From positions 1 through 5,418 of the forward strand of contig PBCV01000020.1 in assembly GCA_002717915.1 (NCBI GenBank): a stretch of 5,418 bases of DNA. The letters run 5' to 3'. Made by a program: the position numbers and the translations under genes. The notes beneath the pieces were generated by a model. The model worked only from the letters and a program-made list of their open reading frames with translations, was not told where the DNA came from and made no database searches. Shown here piece after piece: positions 1 to 5,418 of this stretch (position 1 is its first letter; each line of letters starts with the position of its first letter). Source of the stretch: Fidelibacterota bacterium (GTDB lineage Bacteria; Fidelibacterota; Marinisomatia; Marinisomatales; UBA1611).

Positions 1-1983
1 GATGGCTGGATCTATCGCTACTACCAGGGAAAAGCTCGATATAAAAATTTCTTTTTCCAAAGTTACCTGAATTCCAGTTACTCTGGAGATCCAAGCCATC
101 CTACCCGAAATCTTGCAACGGGAAGCATCATTTATGACCGATCCAAGAAATTCAGTGCCCAGCTTCAGCATGTGAATGAATGGAAAAACGGTGACATACG
201 TTTCGTATGGGGCGTGGACTATTTCTTGACCCTGCCTGATACGCGGGGCACCATCTTATCCGATAAGAATTATACAGATAGACGGGATAATAATGGCGAT
301 GGGGAAGCCGGATCACCCTACATCTTTGATGATAAAAACGATAACACCTGGTACGACGATGGCGAAGGGTACACCCGATGGGACACAGATGATCTGTCAC
401 AATTCGCAGATCCTTTAGATTCTGCTGGAATTGATGCTGTTTTAGGTGCTATTGCTGATGGATTAGATAATGATGGTGACAGTGATGATTATGATGACCT
501 CAACGGAAATGGAATGCCCGATTATGTAGATTCTGATGGAAGTGGTGAATTTGAGCGGGGTGAAATGGTTGAACCAGGAGTTCAATGGCTTGGGGGCCAA
601 CAATTTTTTGTGTATGCGGATGGAATAGATAATGATGGCGATGGCAAGATTGATGAGAACATTGATGAAGGGATCGATGAAGCGGCAGAAGATAACCGTT
701 ACACTGTGAATGAACTGGGTGCTTATTACCAGGTTAATTGGAAACTGAATAAAAATTGGGAATTTATCCAGGCTACCCGGTTTGATATCCATGATCGCCT
801 TACAGACATAATTCAGTTCAACAATCAGGGTTATGGTACAGGGTACAGTCCATTTGATTGGAAATTCAATTTTAACAAAACTGATGGGATCCAACTTTCA
901 CCAAAGGTTGGACTGGTATATCGTCCAAAAGAAAACCAGAATTTCAGGTTAACATGGGCCACGGCCTTCAACACTCCATCAAACCAGGCTTTATTCCTGG
1001 ATATTTTTGTGACCCGCGTTTCTGTCTTTAAAGTGTATGCACGAGGGGCTGATGGTGGGTATGTTTTTCCAAGGGATTCATTGGGAAATCCCTACTACTA
1101 TAGACCATATGAAGGATCTTATGTGCCGGTAGATACAAGCGAGACCATATTCTTTTATCCATCCACCGATCCAAAAATCGAAGGGTTTTACGGGCAAACG
1201 GTTAATGACTTACCTGAGATTGAACCTGAAATTGTTAAATCCTGGGAACTGGGGTATAAAGGCAGACTAAATGATCGGATATTTGGAACTCTGGATCTAT
1301 ATACAAGCCATTACAGCAGTTTTGTAAGTCCCGTGACCTTTATTACGCCTATTGTTATTGAAAAATCAGTTCTTGAGACAGATTATGACGGCGATAGCCT
1401 TATGAATACGATCGATGATATCGCCAATAATATTATCGTTGATCAAGAAGATTATGACGAGTCATTTAACCACTGGCGTGGTGCCATAGAAGGTGTTATT
1501 GCCATGGATACGATTCCAGGTTACACCCCACCCGTGGTGGTTGGATACATCAATTATGGCGAAGTGGACATGTGGGGTTTTGATGCAAGCATAACAGCTC
1601 TCATAAACCTGGAGTGGTCGCTGGACCTGACCTATTCTCACCTGGGCATGACAGAGTTTTTTAATCCTATCACAAATTCTGAAGATCCCATTAATGCACC
1701 CCGGCATAAAGCCGGAATGAAATTCCAATATAACCCAAGGCGCTGGCCTGCCACCGCTTCATTGAATGCCCGGTATGTAGATGGGTTTAAATGGTCATCA
1801 GGCATCTATTTTGGTAATATCAATCCCTATACAATATTTGACATTCATTTAGGCTATGAATTCAATAAATACCTAAAAATAAATTTCACTGTTTCGAACC
1901 TGTTAGACCACAAACACACTGAGATTATTGGCGGTCCAGCCCTGGGCCGGGTCATGATTTTAAGATTACAAACAAAATTCTAA
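1..1983 (+). CDS. TonB-dependent outer-membrane receptor, C-terminal part (5' end outside window)
   Basis: The frame is open from base 1 to the TAA at 1981-1983, giving 660 residues. The GTG at 172 is internal, because the upstream codons already encode barrel-like sequence, so the true start, signal peptide and plug domain lie left of the window. The protein should form an outer-membrane beta-barrel that imports a ligand using TonB energy; the ligand cannot be told from sequence. Family-typical pieces seen are SPKVGLVYRPKENQNFRLTWATAF-like strands near residues 300-325 (split here by family pattern, not exact quotation), the PEIEPEIVKSWELGYKG segment near 405-421, VDMWGFDASI near 522-531, and the C-terminal SNLLDHKH...GGPALGRVMILRLQTKF ending in Phe, the usual signal for barrel insertion. 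Four Asp/Gly-rich inserts, described separately, interrupt the barrel and would lie in surface loops. A terminator-like hairpin follows, so it is probably transcribed separately from the acyl-CoA operon downstream. The family is confident; the specificity is unknown. Confidence 0.9.
   Translation, partial: DGWIYRYYQGKARYKNFFFQSYLNSSYSGDPSHPTRNLATGSIIYDRSKKFSAQLQHVNEWKNGDIRFVWGVDYFLTLPDTRGTILSDKNYTDRRDNNGDGEAGSPYIFDDKNDNTWYDDGEGYTRWDTDDLSQFADPLDSAGIDAVLGAIADGLDNDGDSDDYDDLNGNGMPDYVDSDGSGEFERGEMVEPGVQWLGGQQFFVYADGIDNDGDGKIDENIDEGIDEAAEDNRYTVNELGAYYQVNWKLNKNWEFIQATRFDIHDRLTDIIQFNNQGYGTGYSPFDWKFNFNKTDGIQLSPKVGLVYRPKENQNFRLTWATAFNTPSNQALFLDIFVTRVSVFKVYARGADGGYVFPRDSLGNPYYYRPYEGSYVPVDTSETIFFYPSTDPKIEGFYGQTVNDLPEIEPEIVKSWELGYKGRLNDRIFGTLDLYTSHYSSFVSPVTFITPIVIEKSVLETDYDGDSLMNTIDDIANNIIVDQEDYDESFNHWRGAIEGVIAMDTIPGYTPPVVVGYINYGEVDMWGFDASITALINLEWSLDLTYSHLGMTEFFNPITNSEDPINAPRHKAGMKFQYNPRRWPATASLNARYVDGFKWSSGIYFGNINPYTIFDIHLGYEFNKYLKINFTVSNLLDHKHTEIIGGPALGRVMILRLQTKF
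457..480 (+). repeat. Imperfect 24-base direct repeat, copy 1 (copy 2 at 619-642)
   Basis: The two 24-base stretches match at 21 positions and encode DGLDNDGD and DGIDNDGD. One difference changes Leu to Ile; the other two are silent third-position changes. The start-to-start distance is 162 bases (54 codons), keeping frame. This suggests either internal duplication of an Asp-rich loop module or convergent use of the same motif with similar codons. Confidence 0.7.
619..642 (+). repeat. Imperfect 24-base direct repeat, copy 2
   Basis: Partner of the repeat at 457-480 (21 of 24 bases identical). This copy leads into the third acidic cluster, DGKIDENIDEGIDEA, which continues with a shorter IDE(N/G/A) periodicity of four to five residues. 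Confidence 0.7.
1381..1461 (+). other. Second Asp-rich loop in the TonB receptor
   Basis: Residues 461-487 begin with DYDGDSLMNTIDD and continue to a VDQEDYDESF stretch, again a DxDGD calcium-loop-like motif. It sits between the barrel strand containing LDLYTSHYSSFVSPV and the strand starting near VVVGYINYGEVDMWG, so it should be another exposed loop, separate from the large insert. Binding of calcium is inferred only. Confidence 0.5.
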
Positions 1984-2020
1984 TTCAGAACATTTAAAAA
2001 GGCCTCTAAAGCCCGGATTT

Positions 2021-2051
2021 AAAAAAAGCTTTCAGAAATGAAGGTTTTTTT
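2021..2051 (+). terminator. Probable Rho-independent (possibly bidirectional) terminator
   Basis: Bases 2022-2033 can pair with 2040-2051 as a 12-bp stem around a six-base AGAAAT loop. The stem has six A-T pairs at its base, two G-T wobbles and only two G-C pairs. The 5' arm starts with seven A and the 3' arm ends in seven T, as expected for intrinsic termination. It lies 38 bases after the receptor stop codon. The low GC content of the stem keeps this at moderate confidence. Confidence 0.55.
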
Positions 2052-2118
2052 ATGATTAATTTGTCACTTGCATCCTAGATGGAATGGGTTAATTACTAAT
2101 ACCAATGTTTATATTTTC
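2052..2118 (+). promoter_or_regulatory. Likely promoter region of the acyl-CoA operon (no clear boxes)
   Basis: This AT-rich stretch lies between the terminator-like hairpin and the first operon gene, so it is the natural place for a promoter. TTGTCA (2061-2066), TTAATT (2089-2094) and TATATT (2110-2115) are present, but no pair has the usual 16-18 base spacing. The 18 bases directly before the ATG contain a single G and hence no Shine-Dalgarno sequence, unlike the genes at 3387 and 5284. I support the region, not any specific box. Confidence 0.25.
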
Positions 2119-3372
2119 ATGAATGATTTGAATTCAAGTTCCAGCCGTCCTGCCGATGTAGGACCCACTATAACATCCAAGGTGGGTGTTTTAGGATCCG
2201 GGCTCATGGGTCATGGAATTACCTATGTGACTGCATTGGCAGGTATTGACGTAGTAATGACCGATGCCACCCAAGAAAATGCAGATAAAGGTTTAGCTCG
2301 TATTAAATCAATTTTAGAAGATGGTTTAAAGCGCGGATTGGTTTCCCCGGAAAAAATAGACCAAACCTTAGACCGAATCACATCTACGGATGATTACAGA
2401 AAACTTGACAACTGTGACCTTATCATTGAAGCTGTATTTGAAGACCGTGAATTAAAAAGCAAGGTAACTGGGCAGGCGGAATCTTTCATGGATCCTGATG
2501 GCGTATTTGCTTCTAATACATCCACTATTCCCATTACCAGCCTGGCAAAAAAATCATCCAGGCCTGAAAGTTTTATAGGTATGCATTTCTTTTCTCCTGT
2601 GCATAAGATGAAACTTGTTGAAATTATCAAAGGCGAAAAGACTAGCCCTGAAACCCTGGCCAAGGTTTTTGATTTTGTTTTAAAGATTAAAAAGAGCCCA
2701 ATTGTTGTCAATGACAGCCGCGGATTTTATACATCTCGTGTGTTTGATCGCTATATCTGCGAAGGGATGGCACTGCTGGCAGAAGGTAATAACCCGCAAG
2801 CGATTGAAGCAGCAGGCAAGCAGGCTGGATATCCTGTTGGTCCCCTGGCAGTGATTGATGAAATCAACATCGGACTTGCAGCCCATATACGGGACCAGAC
2901 CTGGAGAGACTTGGAAACCGAAGGAAAAGAATGTCCAACAGGCCCCTGGGATCTGGTCATAGATTTTATGACAAAAGAAGCAAAACGGACCGGCCGGGCC
3001 GGCGGCGGTGGATTTTATGAATATCCTGAAAACGAGAAAAAATATCTATGGCCTGATCTTGAAAAACACTTCCCTCCTTCTGAAAACCAGGTTTCACAAG
3101 ATGAAATGATGGACCGGTTTTATTTTGCTCAGGCAGTGGAAACAATACGCTGCTATGAAGAAGGTGTACTCACATCCGTGGCTGATGCCAATATTGGGAG
3201 TATTTTGGGATGGGGTTTCCCATCTTTTAAAGGCGGTACACTGCAGTTTGTCAAGGACTATGGTATTGTTCCTTTTCGGGACCGTGCTCAGGAATTGGCA
3301 GAAAAATACGGCAACCATTTTACCCCACCAAAACTGCTTCTTGATATGGCAGAATCAGGAGAAACCTTTTAG
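2119..3372 (+). CDS. 3-hydroxyacyl-CoA dehydrogenase, NAD-dependent, FadB/FadJ C-terminal-half type
   Basis: This 417-residue cytoplasmic enzyme should oxidise (S)-3-hydroxyacyl-CoA to 3-ketoacyl-CoA, or run in reverse. The Rossmann motif is G26-S-G28-L-M-G31-H-G33, and D49 at the end of the next strand favours NAD over NADP. Aligned by eye to the human mitochondrial enzyme, S135 (SNTST), H156 (MHFFSPV) and E168 (KLVEII) sit at the positions of catalytic Ser137, His158 and Glu170, with the H-to-E spacing of 12 conserved. Ser206 (GFYTSRV) replaces Asn208. Two C-terminal helical domains follow (about 198-295 and 320-410), the second ending in the FadJ-like ANIGSILGWGFPSFKGG pattern. Full-length FadB/FadJ proteins are about 700 residues with an N-terminal crotonase domain, absent here; a separate crotonase lies at 5284. 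ATG 2119 is chosen over TTG 2068 because the Rossmann fold needs no more N-terminus. There is no Shine-Dalgarno sequence. First gene of the operon. Confidence 0.93.
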   Translation: MNDLNSSSSRPADVGPTITSKVGVLGSGLMGHGITYVTALAGIDVVMTDATQENADKGLARIKSILEDGLKRGLVSPEKIDQTLDRITSTDDYRKLDNCDLIIEAVFEDRELKSKVTGQAESFMDPDGVFASNTSTIPITSLAKKSSRPESFIGMHFFSPVHKMKLVEIIKGEKTSPETLAKVFDFVLKIKKSPIVVNDSRGFYTSRVFDRYICEGMALLAEGNNPQAIEAAGKQAGYPVGPLAVIDEINIGLAAHIRDQTWRDLETEGKECPTGPWDLVIDFMTKEAKRTGRAGGGGFYEYPENEKKYLWPDLEKHFPPSENQVSQDEMMDRFYFAQAVETIRCYEEGVLTSVADANIGSILGWGFPSFKGGTLQFVKDYGIVPFRDRAQELAEKYGNHFTPPKLLLDMAESGETF

Positions 3373-3374
3373 CC

Positions 3375-3379
3375 GGTGA
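3375..3379 (+). promoter_or_regulatory. Ribosome binding site for the first MaoC-fold gene
   Basis: GGTGA lies seven bases before the ATG at 3387, inside the 14-base gap after the dehydrogenase stop. It is a good spacing and supports that start codon. Confidence 0.6.
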
Positions 3380-3386
3380 ACATCAT

Positions 3387-3824
3387 ATGCTTAATAGATC
3401 ATTAATTGGCAAAAAATATCCTCCTGTAGTATTTAATGTGGAGAAACAGCGCCTGAAGTTTTTTGCGAAAGCTACTGGACAGACAGATCCCTTATACTTT
3501 GATGAAACTTATGCAGTGGATCAGGGTCATCCATCCCTCCTGGCTCCTCCAACATTTCTAACCACGGTCGCTATGGAGCAGGAAAAACCTTACCAATATC
3601 TGGAAGACCTGAACATTAAAATGGGACGATTGCTCCATGCCAGACAAATGTACAGCTATCACGCACCCGTGTATGCCGGTGATACGATAACCATGGACAG
3701 CAAGATTGCAGATATGTACGATAAGAAGGAAGGAACATTGCAGTTTGTAGTTTTTAAATCCCATTTCACAAATCAGAAACAAAACAAGGTCGCAGAAGCA
3801 TCATCTACCCTGGTGGTACGATAA
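3387..3824 (+). CDS. MaoC-fold dehydratase-like subunit, non-catalytic (HadA-like / MaoC N-terminal domain)
   Basis: This 145-residue single hot-dog domain resembles the MaoC_dehydrat_N family, which includes mycobacterial HadA. Supporting pattern: a helix with FFAKATGQTDPLYFDE, then GHPSLLAPPTFLTT, comparable to the LAPLTF segment of HadA, then a substrate-facing HARQMYSYHAPVYAGDTI strand pair. Aligned on its neighbour's GDHNPIHID motif, the catalytic Asp and His positions are Gln32 and Tyr37, so this chain is probably inactive alone and shapes the acyl-binding tunnel. HadA-type chains work as heterodimers with a HadB-type catalytic chain, and the next gene, four bases downstream, is exactly that. 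The probable reaction of the pair is reversible hydration of trans-2-enoyl-CoA (or enoyl-ACP) to the (R)-3-hydroxyacyl thioester. Length is typical. A stand-alone thioester-binding hot-dog protein is the main alternative. Confidence 0.82.
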   Translation: MLNRSLIGKKYPPVVFNVEKQRLKFFAKATGQTDPLYFDETYAVDQGHPSLLAPPTFLTTVAMEQEKPYQYLEDLNIKMGRLLHARQMYSYHAPVYAGDTITMDSKIADMYDKKEGTLQFVVFKSHFTNQKQNKVAEASSTLVVR

Positions 3825-3828
3825 AATT

Positions 3829-4254
3829 ATGGAAAACTGGAATTATAATACCGCAAAAGTTGGGGACAGAATTCCTCATCTTACTCTTAAACCCATATCC
3901 CGAACAAGTCTGGCTCTCTACGCTGGAGCGTCAGGCGATCACAACCCGATTCATATTGATCTGGATTTTGCAAAGAAATCTGGCCTTCCCGATGTTATTG
4001 CTCATGGTATGCTGGTCATGGCTTATTTAGGCCGCGCACTGACTAATATCATACACCAGGCCGAAATCCAGGAATTTGGCGTACAGTTTTCTTCCATAAT
4101 CCAGATCGGAGATACACTCACTTGTTCAGGAGTTGTCATTGAACAAATAAACAACGATGAACTAAAATCTATCACATTAGACCTCGTAGTTTCTGATTCT
4201 AAAGGTGATAAAAAATTATCGGGTCACGCTATAATTAAACTAAAGAATTCATGA
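3829..4254 (+). CDS. MaoC-like (R)-specific enoyl-CoA hydratase / 3-hydroxyacyl dehydratase, catalytic subunit (HadB-like)
   Basis: This 141-residue hot-dog protein carries the hydratase-2 motif YAGASGDHNPIHIDLDFAKK. Asp37 and His42 match the catalytic Asp/His pair of HadB and PhaJ-type hydratases in identity and five-residue spacing, followed by the conserved IAHGML segment near residues 58-63. It should add water to trans-2-enoyl thioesters to give (R)-3-hydroxyacyl products, or remove it. The preceding gene encodes a MaoC-fold chain lacking these residues, which suggests a HadA/HadB-like heterodimer. Only four bases separate the genes and the nearest GGTGG (3812-3816) is 12 bases away, so translation is probably coupled. 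The stop codon overlaps the next ATG (ATGA, 4251-4254). A PhaJ-like homodimer is possible. Whether the substrate is CoA- or ACP-bound cannot be read from the sequence; the operon context favours CoA. Confidence 0.9.
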   Translation: MENWNYNTAKVGDRIPHLTLKPISRTSLALYAGASGDHNPIHIDLDFAKKSGLPDVIAHGMLVMAYLGRALTNIIHQAEIQEFGVQFSSIIQIGDTLTCSGVVIEQINNDELKSITLDLVVSDSKGDKKLSGHAIIKLKNS

Positions 4255-5270
4255 ACAATTCTACCAAGATACGCACTCGCCTTACGGAACATGCAGGAGT
4301 TGAATTCCCCATTATCTGTGGCGCAATGTATCCCTGCTCCAACCCGGAACTGGTAGCGGCTGCGGCAGAAGGTGGCGGGGCGTCAATTATGCAGCCAGTG
4401 TCTCTTACCTACGTCCATGGCTGGGATTTACGTGAAGGGATTCAATATATTAAAACTCTTACGGATAAGCCCATTGGCTTCAATGCCTTGATCGAAAAGG
4501 GAAGCAAAAAATACCTGAACCGTATGTCGACTTGGATTGACATAGCGTTAGAAGAAGGAATTCGGTTTTTTGTGACTTCCCTGGGAAAGCCCGATTGGGT
4601 ATGCGAACGCGTTCACCAGGTTGACGGGGTTGTATATCATGATGTTACAAACCGTCACTGGGCCCAAAAGGGGCAGGACTGCGGTGTAGACGGGCTGATC
4701 TGCGTTAATAATCGCGCCGGGGGTCACTTGGGGCCTACATCTATGGAAGGCATGTATGATGAACTCTATGATTTGGACCTTCCACTCATCTGTGCCGGTG
4801 GAATTGGAAGCGAGAAAGAATTGGCTAGAGCTATGGAAGTAGGCTACGATGGTGTTCAAATGGGTACCCGATTCATTGCAACCACCGAGTGCAATACACC
4901 GGAAGACTATAAAAATGCCATAGTTAAAGCTTCCGAGACAGACATCGTATCCACCAATCGCATGACGGGTGTCCCTATTTCGGTAATCAAATCAAAATAC
5001 TTCCGTCAAGAAAATTCCTGGCCTTTTCAAATGCTGTTAAAAAGCAGGTTCAAACATACAGCACGGATGTTGTTGAATCTTAATTCATTCATCCGTCTTA
5101 AGTACCTTTCCAGGAATAATAAATCAAAAAATAGTGAAAAAAAGAAACAGTACTATTCTGCTGGAAAAAGTGTAGAAACGGTGCACGGCATTGAGTCAGC
5201 GTCTATCATTATGCGAAGATTGGGAGAATCATTATTCACTTTACCGAGATTTAAAGAAAAAATAATTTAA
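4251..5270 (+). CDS. Nitronate monooxygenase / FabK-family FMN-dependent oxidoreductase
   Basis: This 339-residue protein is a TIM-barrel flavoprotein of the 2-nitropropane dioxygenase family. Seen: the first strand with FPIICGAMYPCSNPELVAAA (residues 19-38), the family GGH motif as AGGHLG with His159 at the usual active-site position, and the FMN-phosphate segment AGGIGSEKELARAM (182-195) followed by GVQMGTRF near 201-208. The family includes nitronate monooxygenases, FabK enoyl-ACP reductases and NAD(P)H:quinone reductases; sequence alone does not decide among them. Its place inside an acyl-CoA operon favours an acyl-thioester substrate, for example a 2-enoyl-CoA, but this is inference. Residues 264-299 are strongly basic (12 Lys/Arg, one acid), before a conserved-looking YYSAGKSVETVHGIES helix. 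The start overlaps the previous stop by four bases (ATGA), with no strong Shine-Dalgarno, indicating coupling. No truncation or frameshift seen. Confidence 0.85.
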   Translation: MNNSTKIRTRLTEHAGVEFPIICGAMYPCSNPELVAAAAEGGGASIMQPVSLTYVHGWDLREGIQYIKTLTDKPIGFNALIEKGSKKYLNRMSTWIDIALEEGIRFFVTSLGKPDWVCERVHQVDGVVYHDVTNRHWAQKGQDCGVDGLICVNNRAGGHLGPTSMEGMYDELYDLDLPLICAGGIGSEKELARAMEVGYDGVQMGTRFIATTECNTPEDYKNAIVKASETDIVSTNRMTGVPISVIKSKYFRQENSWPFQMLLKSRFKHTARMLLNLNSFIRLKYLSRNNKSKNSEKKKQYYSAGKSVETVHGIESASIIMRRLGESLFTLPRFKEKII

Positions 5271-5271
5271 A

Positions 5272-5276
5272 AAGGA
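5272..5276 (+). promoter_or_regulatory. Ribosome binding site for the crotonase-family gene
   Basis: AAGGA lies seven bases before the ATG at 5284, in the 13-base gap after the flavoprotein stop. It supports this start and continued operon structure. Confidence 0.65.
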
Positions 5277-5283
5277 TCATACC

Positions 5284-5418
5284 ATGGTAAAAATTCCTCA
5301 AACAGAATCTATAGTTACTAAATTGGAAAACAGTTGGCTAACCATCTCATTCAATCGACCAGAAAAACGAAACGCACTCTCAAGACAGTTAATTATGGAT
5401 ATTTTTCAAATACTTGAA
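5284..5418 (+). CDS. Enoyl-CoA hydratase/isomerase (crotonase family), N-terminal part, cut by window end
   Basis: The ATG at 5284 opens a frame that runs off the right edge after 45 codons. It encodes a short variable N-terminus, then WLTISFNRPEKRNALSRQL, the classic first-strand signature of crotonase-fold enzymes (usual length about 260 residues). The oxyanion-hole and catalytic Glu segments lie beyond the window, so hydratase, isomerase and other crotonase activities cannot be separated. It has a good Shine-Dalgarno and follows the flavoprotein by 13 bases, so it is probably the fifth gene of the operon. It may supply the (S)-specific hydratase activity missing from the stand-alone dehydrogenase at 2119, which lacks the crotonase domain of FadB/FadJ. 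Confidence 0.85.
   Translation, partial: MVKIPQTESIVTKLENSWLTISFNRPEKRNALSRQLIMDIFQILE

Larger units (their letters stand above)
286..693 (+). other. Asp-rich calcium-loop-like insert in the TonB receptor
   Basis: Residues about 96-231 of the receptor fragment contain three acidic clusters at 286-399, 457-567 and 619-693. Visible motifs are DNNGDGE, DDKNDN, DNDGDSDDYDD, NGNGMPDYVDSDGSGEFE and DNDGDGKIDENIDEGIDE. They resemble the DxDxDG calcium loops of EF-hand, dockerin and thrombospondin type-3 repeats. The clusters lie between barrel-like segments (WGVDYFLTL before, LGAYYQVNW after), so they most likely form a long extracellular loop. Calcium binding is inferred from motif resemblance; an alternative is a generally acidic, metal-attracting or spacer loop. 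Confidence 0.65.

Noticed and set aside
463..894. 143-codon reverse-strand open frame opposite the receptor insert
   Set aside because: It is the mirror of repeated GAT/Asp codons, which give ATC/Ile on the other strand, explaining its Ile-rich, low-complexity translation. No family resemblance.
172..1983. GTG at 172 as the start of the receptor gene
   Set aside because: The same frame is open back to base 1 with barrel-like sequence, so the start is outside the window.
2052..2078. Eight-codon open frame ATG...TAG preceded by GAAGG, as a possible leader peptide
   Set aside because: It lies directly after and partly depends on the terminator-like hairpin; composition is unremarkable, with no run of regulatory codons. 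Most likely chance.
2068..2118. TTG at 2068 as the start of the dehydrogenase (17 extra residues)
   Set aside because: The extra residues do not look like part of the Rossmann fold, there is no ribosome site, and ATG 2119 already leaves about 20 residues before the first strand.
2990..3002. GC-rich 13-base palindrome CCGGCCGGGCCGG in an otherwise AT-rich gene
   Set aside because: It encodes the Arg/Gly-rich TGRAGGGGF segment matching the family's conserved Gly-Phe-Tyr site, so codon composition explains it.
3125..3379. 84-codon + strand frame overlapping the end of the dehydrogenase
   Set aside because: It is a frame shadow of the conserved ANIGSILGWGFPSFKGG region, with no credible protein features.
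4548..4859. 103-codon reverse-strand open frame inside the flavoprotein gene
   Set aside because: Overlaps a well-supported coding region and shows no recognisable domain or ribosome site.

Overview
The window reads as a contiguous piece of a Gram-negative chromosome at moderate GC, with every convincing gene on the + strand. A TonB-dependent outer-membrane receptor carrying Asp-rich, calcium-loop-like inserts points to the Bacteroidota/Marinimicrobia-like (FCB) bacteria. The Asn-Asp-Gly-Asp-Gly style of these inserts is what I would expect of Candidatus Marinimicrobia. That taxonomic guess comes from memory of similar proteins, not from a search.

Region 1 (1-1983) is the C-terminal 660 residues of a TonB-dependent receptor whose start lies upstream of the window. 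Four acidic segments rich in DxDxDG-type loops interrupt its beta-barrel. The 135-base gap that follows holds a plausible A/T-flanked hairpin terminator (2021-2051) and probably the promoter of the next operon.

Region 2 (2119 to the right edge) is a tightly packed acyl-CoA operon. In order it encodes a stand-alone NAD-dependent 3-hydroxyacyl-CoA dehydrogenase equivalent to the C-terminal half of FadB/FadJ, a MaoC-fold protein without catalytic residues (HadA-like), a MaoC-fold dehydratase with the catalytic Asp/His pair (HadB-like), a flavin-dependent nitronate monooxygenase/FabK-family protein, and the first 45 residues of a crotonase-family enoyl-CoA hydratase/isomerase. Gaps are 14, 4, -4 and 13 bases, so one transcript with translational coupling is likely.

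Together the operon could interconvert 3-ketoacyl-, 3-hydroxyacyl-, 2-enoyl- and perhaps saturated acyl-CoA. It carries both an (S)-specific route (dehydrogenase plus crotonase) and an (R)-specific route (MaoC pair), plus a flavoprotein that might act on enoyl- or other acyl-CoA intermediates. The individual families are well known. The possible novelty lies in how they are combined and in the unknown substrate of the flavoprotein. I saw no RNA genes, mobile elements or CRISPR arrays, and there is no gene-free stretch longer than 300 bases.
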